A stretch of 64,000 nt of DNA from Betaproteobacteria bacterium (GTDB lineage: Bacteria; Pseudomonadota; Gammaproteobacteria; Burkholderiales; Casimicrobiaceae), in NCBI GenBank assembly GCA_016861105.1, contig BOKS01000009.1, positions 62,001 through 126,000 on the forward strand, written 5' to 3'. Every line of letters starts with the position of its first letter. Positions within the stretch are counted from its first letter, which is position 1. This document shows positions 15,754 to 29,361 of this stretch, one piece after another. Both the position numbers and the translations under genes were made by a program. The notes below the pieces were generated by a model, which was not told the origin of the DNA, did not search any database, and saw only the letters and a list, made by a program, of their open reading frames with translations.

Positions 15754-16395
15754 ATGCAATGGCCAACGATGGACGAGATCTCGGCGATGACCCCGCTGCC
15801 CGAAGGCTATCGCTTCGAGCGGTTGAGGCGAGCCGACATTGGTCCGCTCATCGAAGCCATTCGCGAGTGGTTCCCCAGCGTCTCGGTGGGTGCCGCGAGC
15901 TGCTATCTCACCGAACAGTTCTATCTCGACAAGGTGGTGATGGACGCGGAGACCGACAAGGACGTGATCGCCTTGCTGATCAAGAAGGGAGACGAGCTCG
16001 TCGGCATGGGATCGTGGGAACGGGAGAGCGCCGCGATGACGCTCTATGCTCGTCTGGGTGTGATCGCGCCTGCGCATCGCGGAGCCAGGATGGCGGTCCT
16101 GGCGATGGAACTCGGCGAGAAGATGGGCCGCGCCATGGGCGCAGGGTTCATCTACACGCTGGCCACGATGAAGATGCCGCAAATGCAGCTTGCTCTGGAA
16201 CGTGCAGGCTATCAGTTGATCGGGTTCATGCCGGGCTACGACCGGGAAGAGGTGTCACCGGGAGTCGTCAAGCGCGTCTTTGAGGCGGGCTATGCGAAAC
16301 GGCTGGCACCTGCGGAAGAGTTCCTGCGGCCGGAAGACAAGAACATGACGCCGAACGCCAAGCGCCTCTTCGACATCATGTTTCCTCCGGAGTGA
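15754..16395 (+). CDS. GNAT-family N-acetyltransferase-like protein
   Basis: The 213-aa protein has a GNAT-like fold. It starts near MQWPTMDEISAMTPLPEGYR. A core strand pair lies in DVIALLIKKGDELVGMGSWE, and a P-loop-like acetyl-CoA region in RLGVIAPAHRGARMAVLAME. The C-terminal part is GFIYTLATMKMPQMQLALERAGY. The classical Q/RxxGxG/A signature appears as AHRGARM. Substrate is unknown. It is the last gene of the lower-GC island, on the same strand as the others, and is convergent with phnW. GNAT genes are common in integron arrays. Confidence 0.75.
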   Translation: MQWPTMDEISAMTPLPEGYRFERLRRADIGPLIEAIREWFPSVSVGAASCYLTEQFYLDKVVMDAETDKDVIALLIKKGDELVGMGSWERESAAMTLYARLGVIAPAHRGARMAVLAMELGEKMGRAMGAGFIYTLATMKMPQMQLALERAGYQLIGFMPGYDREEVSPGVVKRVFEAGYAKRLAPAEEFLRPEDKNMTPNAKRLFDIMFPPE

Positions 16396-16397
16396 TC

Positions 16398-16435
16398 GTT
16401 GCATGTCCCGCGCCATTGCGGGAGCGCGTTGCAAC
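16398..16435. terminator. stem-loop between convergent genes
   Basis: GTTGCA (16398-16403) pairs with TGCAAC (16430-16435), and inside it TCCCGC (16406-16411) pairs with GCGGGA (16418-16423). It lies three bases after the acetyltransferase stop and could end transcription from either side. There is no U-tract. A cassette-end relic is an alternative. Confidence 0.35.
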
Positions 16436-16489
16436 TGCGGCCTACCCGCGCCCGCGACGGATGTGTCGCCAGCGGCGGCGCAGCCCGCC

Positions 16490-17635
16490 TCAGGCGACGC
16501 GCGCCACCGGCGCCCGCGGCGCGATCTCGGCGATGCCCAGGTCCGCCAGCGCATCGGCGATGGCATGCACGGCCTGCTGCATCTCCTCCGGCCCGATCGC
16601 ACCGATGCAACCGACGCGGAACGTCTCGACCTGCGTGAGCTTGCCCGGATACAGGATGAACCCGCGCTCGCGCACGGCGGCGTAGAACGCCTTGAACTCG
16701 TACTTCGGGTCGGCCGGCGCGTGGAACGTGACGATGATCGGCGCCTGGATGGCCGGATCCAGGAACGGACGGAAGCCGAGCGCCGCCATGCCGTCGATCA
16801 ACGCCCTGCAGTTGCGCGCGTAGCGCGCGTGGCGCGCCGGCTGGCCGCCCTCGTCGAGGAACTGGTCCAACGCGGCGTCGAAGGCGACGACGACGTGCGT
16901 GGGCGGGGTGTAGCGCCACTGCGTCGTCTTCTCCATGTAGACCCACTGGTCGTGCAGGTCGAGGGCGAGCGACGAGCAGTTGCCGGCGGATGCCTCCAGC
17001 GCGCTCCTGCGCGCGATCACGAAACCCATGCCGGGCGGACCCTCGATGCACTTGCCCGACGCGGCGATCACGGCGTCGAACGCGACCTCGCGCGCGTCGA
17101 TCGGCAGCGCCCCGTACGAACTCATGGCGTCCACGATCAGCCGCCGCCCGTGGCGCGCGACGACGTCGGCGATCCCCTTCAGCGGGTTGAGGATGCCGGT
17201 CGACGTCTCGCAGTGGATGAGGCCGACGTGCGTGATCGACGCGTCGCCGGCCAGCAGCCGGTCGACGTCGGCGGGTGTGGTCGGCGCGTCCTCCGCGGTG
17301 ACGAACGTCGTGGCCTTGCGGCCCATCATCTGCGCGAGCTTCGCCATCCGCAGTCCGTAGGCGCCATTGACCAGCACCAGCACGTGGCCGTCGCGGGGGA
17401 CGAGCGTGTTCACCGCCGCCTCCACCGAGAACGTGCCGCTGCCCTGCATCGGCACGACCACGTGCGTCCCCTCGCCGTGCACGACGTCGAGCGCCTTGCG
17501 CCGCACGCCCGCGGTCACGGCGTTGAACGCGGCGTCCCACGAGCCCCAGTCGCGCAGCATCGCGGTCTTCGTGGCCAGCGACGTGGTCAGCGGGCCGGGG
17601 GTGAGCAGGATCGGGTCGCGGGAGACGAGGGTCAT
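16490..17635 (-). CDS. phnW: 2-aminoethylphosphonate--pyruvate transaminase
   Basis: This 381-aa class V PLP aminotransferase converts 2-aminoethylphosphonate plus pyruvate to phosphonoacetaldehyde plus alanine. It opens with the PhnW hallmark [11 protein letters not shown] and LRDWGSWD. It has GSGTFSVEA for PLP phosphate binding, [11 protein letters not shown] with the PLP aspartate, and the Schiff-base Lys195 in [15 protein letters not shown] 17635 is preferred over GTG 17641, because AGGAG (17641-17645) overlaps the GTG and is correctly spaced five bases before the ATG. It is the last gene of the phnS-phnT-permease-phnW arm. Confidence 0.95.
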   Translation of the reverse strand: MTLVSRDPILLTPGPLTTSLATKTAMLRDWGSWDAAFNAVTAGVRRKALDVVHGEGTHVVVPMQGSGTFSVEAAVNTLVPRDGHVLVLVNGAYGLRMAKLAQMMGRKATTFVTAEDAPTTPADVDRLLAGDASITHVGLIHCETSTGILNPLKGIADVVARHGRRLIVDAMSSYGALPIDAREVAFDAVIAASGKCIEGPPGMGFVIARRSALEASAGNCSSLALDLHDQWVYMEKTTQWRYTPPTHVVVAFDAALDQFLDEGGQPARHARYARNCRALIDGMAALGFRPFLDPAIQAPIIVTFHAPADPKYEFKAFYAAVRERGFILYPGKLTQVETFRVGCIGAIGPEEMQQAVHAIADALADLGIAEIAPRAPVARVA

Positions 17636-17654
17636 GGCCACTCCTGTAGGGCAA

Positions 17655-23844
<6,190 letters not shown>

Positions 23845-23852
23845 CGCCGCCC

Positions 23853-25304
23853 ATGGCCAACGATCTGCGGGCGCCGCACGACGGCGTGCTCCGCGAGAAG
23901 ATGCGGATCGGCGGGGTGCTCGTCGGGCGCGACCGCGTGCTGGAAGTGCACAACCCGTACACTGGCGCCGTCGTGGGCACGGTGCCGATGGCCACCGTCG
24001 ACGACGTCCGCCACGCCTTCGCCGTCGCGCGGGCGTACCGGCCCCGGCTCACGCGCTACGAGCGCTATCGCATCTGCCAGCGCACGGCCGAGATCCTGCG
24101 CAGCCGCACCGACGAGCTGTCGGACCTGATCACCGCCGAGTGCGGCATCTGCAGGAAGGACTCGCTCTACGAGGTGGGTCGCGCCTGCGACGTCTTCACG
24201 TTCGCCGGCAACGCCGCGCTGCAGGACGACGGGCAGGTGTTCTCGTGCGACCTCACGCCGCACGGCAAGTCGCGCAAGGTCTACACGCTGCGCGAGCCGC
24301 TGCTGGGCGTGATCAGCGCCATCACGCCGTTCAACCACCCGCTCAACCAGGTCGCGCACAAGGTCGCCCCGTCGATCGCGACCAACAACCGGATGGTGCT
24401 GAAGCCCACCGAGAAGACGCCGCTGTCGGCGCTGCGGCTGGCCGACGTGCTCTACGAGGCCGGGCTGCCGCCGGAGATGTTCTCGGTGGTCACCGGCGAT
24501 CCGCGGGAGATCGCCGACGAGATGCTCACCAATTCCGACGTCGACCTGGTGACGTTCACCGGTGGCGTGCCGGTCGGCAAGTACATCGCCGCGAAGGCGG
24601 TCTACAAGCGCCAGGTGCTGGAGCTCGGCGGCAACGACCCGCTGATCGTGATGGAGGACGCGGACCTCGACGAGGCCGCGAAGCTCGCCGCGGCCGGCTC
24701 GTACAAGAATTCCGGCCAGCGCTGCACCGCGGTCAAGCGCATCCTCGTGCAGGAGGGCGTGGCGGACGCGTTCGTCGAGCGGCTGGTGGCGGAGACCGAG
24801 GCGTGGTCGTACGGCGACCCGACGGACCCGACGGTCGACATGGGCACGGTGATCGACGCGCAGGCGGCCGCGAGCTTCGAGGCGCGCGTCAACGACGCGG
24901 TCGCGCGCGGCGCGCGACTGCTCGTGGGCAACGTGCGGCGCGGCGCGCTGTACTCCCCGACGGTCCTCGACCACGTCGACCCGGAGATGAACGTCGTGCG
25001 CACCGAGACCTTCGGCCCGGTGTCGCCGGTCGTCCGCTTCCGCACGATCGAGGACGCGATCCGCATCGTCAACGGAACCGCGTATGGGCTCTCCTCGTCC
25101 GTGTGCACGAACCGCCTCGACTACGTCACGCGGCTGGTCGCCGAGCTGCACGTCGGCACCGTGAACGTGCGCGAGGTGCCCGGCTACCGGCTGGAGCTCA
25201 CGCCCTTCGGCGGCATCAAGGACTCCGGCCTCGGCTACAAGGAGGGCGTCCAGGAGGCGATGAAGAGCTTCACCAACGTCAAGACCTACTCGCTGCCGTG
25301 GTGA
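23853..25304 (+). CDS. phnY: phosphonoacetaldehyde dehydrogenase
   Basis: The 483-aa NAD-dependent aldehyde dehydrogenase oxidises phosphonoacetaldehyde to phosphonoacetate. Landmarks are [20 protein letters not shown], the general base in LELGGNDPL, the catalytic cysteine in [14 protein letters not shown] and [17 protein letters not shown]. Together with phnW and phnA it completes the PhnWAY route from AEP to acetate. ATG 23853 lies eight bases after the phnA stop. Its TGA overlaps the GTG from which the pbfA frame runs through a repeat element. Confidence 0.93.
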   Translation: MANDLRAPHDGVLREKMRIGGVLVGRDRVLEVHNPYTGAVVGTVPMATVDDVRHAFAVARAYRPRLTRYERYRICQRTAEILRSRTDELSDLITAECGICRKDSLYEVGRACDVFTFAGNAALQDDGQVFSCDLTPHGKSRKVYTLREPLLGVISAITPFNHPLNQVAHKVAPSIATNNRMVLKPTEKTPLSALRLADVLYEAGLPPEMFSVVTGDPREIADEMLTNSDVDLVTFTGGVPVGKYIAAKAVYKRQVLELGGNDPLIVMEDADLDEAAKLAAAGSYKNSGQRCTAVKRILVQEGVADAFVERLVAETEAWSYGDPTDPTVDMGTVIDAQAAASFEARVNDAVARGARLLVGNVRRGALYSPTVLDHVDPEMNVVRTETFGPVSPVVRFRTIEDAIRIVNGTAYGLSSSVCTNRLDYVTRLVAELHVGTVNVREVPGYRLELTPFGGIKDSGLGYKEGVQEAMKSFTNVKTYSLPW

Positions 25305-26770
25305 AACGAGGGTCAGACTCGCATTTCCCGCAGCGAGCGCCGCTCGCTGCGTCCGGGCTCCCCAGGCGTCGGGAAGAGGCGCGGGCGAAATGCGAGTCTG
25401 ACCCTCGTTTCGGGGGCGCGTCCGACGCGAGCTCCGAGGGCGACGTCAACCTCTCGCCGCAGCGGCAGGCGTGGCAGGCGGCGCACGTCGGGCTGCAGTC
25501 GCGCGCGCTGCTCGACCGCGACGCGGAGGCGTTCCTGCACCAGTCGCTGTCCACGCCCTGCCTCGAGGCGCTGGTCGCCGCGGAGGGCATCTGGCTGACG
25601 GACGCGCAGGGGCGGCGCTACGTCGACTTCCACGGCAACAACGTCCACCAGGTCGGCTATCGGCATCCCCGCGTCGTCGCCGCAGTGCGCGAAGCGCTCG
25701 ACACGCTGCCGTTCTCGCCGCGCCGCTTCACCAACCGCTACGCCGTCGACCTCGCGGAGCGCCTGCGCGCGCTCGCGCCCGATCCCCTCGGCAAGGTGCT
25801 GTTCGCGCCGGGCGGCACGCTGGCGATCGGCATGGCGCTGAAGCTCGCGCGCGTCGCGACCGGGCGGCACAAGACGATCTCGCTGTGGGACAGCTTCCAC
25901 GGCGCGTCGCTGGACGCGATCTCCGTGGGCGGCGAGGCGGTGTTCCGCAAGGGCATCGGCCCGCTGCTGCCGGGCAGCGAGCACGCGCCGCCGCCGGATC
26001 CGCGCGCCTGCGCGTTCGGGTGCGGCGGCCGCTGCAGCCTGCGCTGCGCGGACTACGTGGCGTACATGCTCGACAAGGAGGAGGACGTCGCGGCGGTGAT
26101 CGTCGAGACGGTCCGGTGCACCGACGTGCAGGTGCCGCCGCGCGACTACTACCGGATCCTGCGCGAGGCCTGCGACCGCCACGGGACGCTGCTGGTCCTC
26201 GACGAGGTGCCGATCGCGCTCGGCCGCACCGGCAGGATGTTCGCCTTCCAGCACTACGATGTCGTTCCGGACGTCGTCGTGCTCGGCAAGGGGCTCGGCG
26301 GCGCGGTGTACCCGATGGCGGCCGTGATCGCGCGCCGCGACCTGGACGTCGCGGCCGACGGCGCGCTCGGGCACTATACGCACGAGAAGAGCTCCGTTGG
26401 CTGCGCGGCGGCGCTCGCGACGCTGGACGTGATCGCCGACGAAGCCCTGTGCGAGCGCTCGGCGCGGCTCGGCGCACGGGCGCTGGCCCGGCTGGAGGCG
26501 CTGAAGGCCCGCCGCGCGCTCGTCGGCGACGTGCGCGGCCTGGGCCTGCTGCTCGGGGTGGAGCTCGTGCGCGCCGACGGAACGCCGGCGCGCGAGGAGG
26601 CGGAACGCGTGATGTACGAGTGCCTGTCGCGGGGACTGTCGTTCAAGGTCGGCCAGGGCAACGTCCTGACGCTGTCGCCGCCGCTGGTGATCGCCGAGCC
26701 CGACCTCGACGCCGCGCTCGACGTCCTCGACGCGGCGCTCGGCGTGGTCGACGGATCCGCCGCGCCGTGA
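25301..26770 (+). CDS. pbfA: (R)-1-hydroxy-2-aminoethylphosphonate ammonia-lyase-like PLP enzyme
   Basis: This class III aminotransferase-fold PLP protein (489 aa from GTG 25301) has [54 protein letters not shown] and the PLP lysine in [13 protein letters not shown]. PbfA enzymes remove ammonia from hydroxylated AEP to give phosphonoacetaldehyde, and their genes accompany phnW/A/Y clusters, as here. Homologous sequence begins near [13 protein letters not shown] (about 25437). In frame, no ATG, GTG or TTG exists between there and GTG 25301/25298. The first 35-40 residues would therefore be translated from the inserted palindromic element. The stop overlaps the next gene (GTGA). Confidence 0.82.
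   Translation: MKRGSDSHFPQRAPLAASGLPRRREEARAKCESDPRFGGASDASSEGDVNLSPQRQAWQAAHVGLQSRALLDRDAEAFLHQSLSTPCLEALVAAEGIWLTDAQGRRYVDFHGNNVHQVGYRHPRVVAAVREALDTLPFSPRRFTNRYAVDLAERLRALAPDPLGKVLFAPGGTLAIGMALKLARVATGRHKTISLWDSFHGASLDAISVGGEAVFRKGIGPLLPGSEHAPPPDPRACAFGCGGRCSLRCADYVAYMLDKEEDVAAVIVETVRCTDVQVPPRDYYRILREACDRHGTLLVLDEVPIALGRTGRMFAFQHYDVVPDVVVLGKGLGGAVYPMAAVIARRDLDVAADGALGHYTHEKSSVGCAAALATLDVIADEALCERSARLGARALARLEALKARRALVGDVRGLGLLLGVELVRADGTPAREEAERVMYECLSRGLSFKVGQGNVLTLSPPLVIAEPDLDAALDVLDAALGVVDGSAAP
25304..25410. repeat. REP/MITE-like palindromic element, copy 2, at phnY/pbfA junction
   Basis: The 107-bp element has perfect 24-base terminal inverted repeats (25304-25327 and 25387-25410). Their core ACGAGGGTCAGACTCG is shared with the copy at 62-114. 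An internal perfect palindrome pairs GCAGCGAGCG (25330-25339) with CGCTCGCTGC (25341-25350). The element begins on the last base of the phnY stop codon and covers the natural translation start region of pbfA. The two copies differ in internal length. Confidence 0.85.
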
Positions 26771-28482
26771 AGCTGCTGCTCGACCTTCTCGCCGGCGTCG
26801 CCCTGCTCGTCTGGGGGACGCATCTGGTGCGCACCGGCATCCTGCGCCAATATGGCGGCAGCCTGCGCCGCTTCCTGCGCCGCAGCATCGCGAACCGGGC
26901 GGCCGCCTTCCTGGCCGGACTCGGCGTCACCGGGCTGCTGCAGAGCAGCACGGCCACCGCGCTGATCGTGGCCGCCTTCGCCGGGCAGGGGCTGATCGCC
27001 ACCGCGCCCGCGCTGGCGGTGATGCTCGGCGCGGACGTGGGGACGTCGCTCGTGACGCTGGTCCTCTCGTTCGACCTGGGCTTCCTCGCGCCCGTGCTGG
27101 TGATCGTCGGCGTCACGCTGTTCCTGCGCCGCCAGGACACCGCGGTCGGGCGCTTCGGCCGCATCCTCATCGGCCTCGGGCTGATCCTGTTCGCGCTGCA
27201 GTGGATCCGCACCGCCGCGCAGCCCGTGGTCAAGACGGCCGGCGTGCAGGTGCTGTTCCAGTCGCTGACCGGCGACGTGATGCTCGACATGCTGGTCGGC
27301 GCGATCGTGGCGATCGTCGTCTACTCGAGCCTCGCCGTCGTGCTGCTGGTGGCCACGTTCGCCCAGCTCGGCCTCGTCAGCCTGCCGGTCGCGTTCGGCA
27401 TCGTGCTGGGCGCGAACCTCGGCAGCGGTGCGCTCGCCATGCTGTCGACGATGCACGCCGAGCCCGAGGCGCGGCGCGTCACGCTGGGCAACTTCCTGTT
27501 CAAGCTGACCGGCTGCGTGCTCGCCGTGCCGCTGCTGGGCCACGTGCTGCCGTTCGCCGAGCGGTTCGTGCCGGCGCCCGAGCAGCAGGTCGTGCTGTTC
27601 CACCTCGCGTTCAACGTCGCGATGGCGGTGCTTTTCCTCGGCCTGACGAACCCGTTCGCGCGCGTCGCCGAGCGGCTGCTCCCCACGCCGCCCGCGCCGG
27701 AGAACGCGACGCGCCCGCGCTTCCTCGACGCCTCGGCGATCGAGACGCCGGCGCTCGCCATCGGCAACGCGGCACGCGAGACGCTGCGCATCGCCGACAC
27801 GGTCGAGGAGATGCTTCGCGGCATGCTCGACGTGCTGCGCAGCAACGACCGCGACCTCGCGCAGCGCCTGCGGCGCAAGGACGACGTCGTCGACGAGCTC
27901 TACACCGCCGTCAAGCTCTACCTCGCCCAGGTCCCGCGCGGCGCGCTCGACGAGCGCGAGAGCCGGCGCTGGGCCGACATCATCTCCTTCGCGATCAACC
28001 TCGAGCAGGTCGGCGACATCATCGAGCGCATCCTCGACGACATCGAGACGCGCAAGATCGACAAGGGGCGCAGCTTCTCCGAGGCCGGGATGACCGAGAT
28101 CGTCGACCTGCACTCGCGGCTGGTGGCCAACCTGCGGCTCGCCACCAGCGTCTTCCTGAACGGCGACCGCAAGAGCGCGCAGGAGCTGCTCGCGCAGAAG
28201 GTGCTGATCCGCGACCTCGAGCGGGCGTACTCGGCGTCGCACCTGGAGCGCCTGGCCGGCAACACGATCGAGTCGATCGAGACGTCGTCGCTGCACCTCG
28301 ACCTCATCTCCGACCTGCGCCGCATCAACTCGCACTTCTGCTCGGTCGCCTACCCGATCCTCGAGGAGGCGGGCGTGCTCGCGAAGACGCGGCTGCGCGA
28401 CGTCGACGCGCCGCCGGTCGGCGAGGACGCGACGGTCCCCGCGCCGCCGCGCTTCGGCAAGGACGCGCCCCGGGGCATCTGA
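26767..28482 (+). CDS. Na+/phosphate cotransporter with PhoU-like domain
   Basis: The 571-aa protein has an N-terminal Na/Pi cotransporter region of about eight to ten helices (residues 1-310). The inverted-repeat motif is seen as GLLQSSTATALIVAAF, but the second copy reads VVYSSLAVVLLV and lacks the glutamine. A helical PhoU-like C-terminal domain follows (RETLRIADTVEEML, AINLEQVGDIIERILDD). GTG 26767 overlaps the pbfA stop. PhnA releases phosphate in the cytosol, so export or balancing of phosphate is a plausible job. Several bacterial homologues of this type are linked to phosphate efflux control. Confidence 0.85.
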   Translation: MKLLLDLLAGVALLVWGTHLVRTGILRQYGGSLRRFLRRSIANRAAAFLAGLGVTGLLQSSTATALIVAAFAGQGLIATAPALAVMLGADVGTSLVTLVLSFDLGFLAPVLVIVGVTLFLRRQDTAVGRFGRILIGLGLILFALQWIRTAAQPVVKTAGVQVLFQSLTGDVMLDMLVGAIVAIVVYSSLAVVLLVATFAQLGLVSLPVAFGIVLGANLGSGALAMLSTMHAEPEARRVTLGNFLFKLTGCVLAVPLLGHVLPFAERFVPAPEQQVVLFHLAFNVAMAVLFLGLTNPFARVAERLLPTPPAPENATRPRFLDASAIETPALAIGNAARETLRIADTVEEMLRGMLDVLRSNDRDLAQRLRRKDDVVDELYTAVKLYLAQVPRGALDERESRRWADIISFAINLEQVGDIIERILDDIETRKIDKGRSFSEAGMTEIVDLHSRLVANLRLATSVFLNGDRKSAQELLAQKVLIRDLERAYSASHLERLAGNTIESIETSSLHLDLISDLRRINSHFCSVAYPILEEAGVLAKTRLRDVDAPPVGEDATVPAPPRFGKDAPRGI

Positions 28483-28490
28483 AGCGCCGC

Positions 28491-29342
28491 TTGCCGCCGA
28501 CCGAGATCTCGCTGGGCGTGACGCTCGCCGTCCTCGGCGCGGGCTTCCTGCACGCGCTGTGGAACGCGCTGCTCAAGTCGGCCGCGGGCGACCCGATGCT
28601 CGACACCGCGCTGATCGTCGCGGGCGCGACGGCCGTGTGCCTGCCGCTGCTGCCCTTCGTCCCGCTGCCGGCGCCCGAGGCCTGGCCGTTCGCGGTGGCG
28701 TCGATGCTCGTGCACTTCGCCTACTACGTGACGCTGGCCGGCGCTTACCGCCGCGGCGACCTGTCGTTCGCCTACCCGCTGATGCGCGGCGTGGCGCCGC
28801 TGCTGGTGACGATCCTCGGCGTCGTCGCGCTCGGCGAGCGGCTGCGCCCGCACGCGCTGGCCGGCGTGCTGCTGATCAGCGGCGGCATCATCACGATCGC
28901 GTGGCTCGCGAGCGGGCGGCACACGCTCGCGGCCGCCGCCTTCGCGCTGGGCAATGCCGCGATCATCGCCGTCTACACGCTGATCGACGGGGCCGGCGCG
29001 CGCGCCGCGGGCAGTCCGTGGTCGTACGCGTTCTGGCTGATGGGACTCGAGGGCATCCCCTTCGTCGCGTGGATCGCGTGGAAGCGCGGCCGCCCCGCCG
29101 TCGACTACGCGCGCCGCCGCTGGCGCCGCGGCGTGCTCGGCGGCGCCGCGAGCGTGGGAGCGTACGCGATCGCGCTGTGGGCGATGACCCGCGCGCCGGT
29201 CGCGGTCGTCGCCGCCCTGCGCGAGGTGTCCGTCGTCTTCGCCGCGCTGATCGGCACGATGTTCCTCAGGGAAGCGTTCGGCTGGCGCAGGCTGGCCGGC
29301 GCCGTCGGCGTCGCGGCGGGCGTCGCCGCGCTGCGCCTGTGA
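28491..29342 (+). CDS. EamA-family exporter-like membrane protein
   Basis: The roughly 283-aa DMT-superfamily protein has about ten helices and two EamA repeats (GAGFLHALWNALLKSAAGD, GDLSFAYPLMRGVAPLLVTILGV in parts). No ATG precedes the first helix. TTG 28491, eight bases after the previous stop, is used. GTG 28518 is an alternative. It continues the phosphonate operon, so the cargo may be a pathway intermediate or by-product. The sequence gives no substrate. Confidence 0.75.
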   Translation: MPPTEISLGVTLAVLGAGFLHALWNALLKSAAGDPMLDTALIVAGATAVCLPLLPFVPLPAPEAWPFAVASMLVHFAYYVTLAGAYRRGDLSFAYPLMRGVAPLLVTILGVVALGERLRPHALAGVLLISGGIITIAWLASGRHTLAAAAFALGNAAIIAVYTLIDGAGARAAGSPWSYAFWLMGLEGIPFVAWIAWKRGRPAVDYARRRWRRGVLGGAASVGAYAIALWAMTRAPVAVVAALREVSVVFAALIGTMFLREAFGWRRLAGAVGVAAGVAALRL

Positions 29343-29361
29343 GAGGTCCCCGGAGTCCCGC

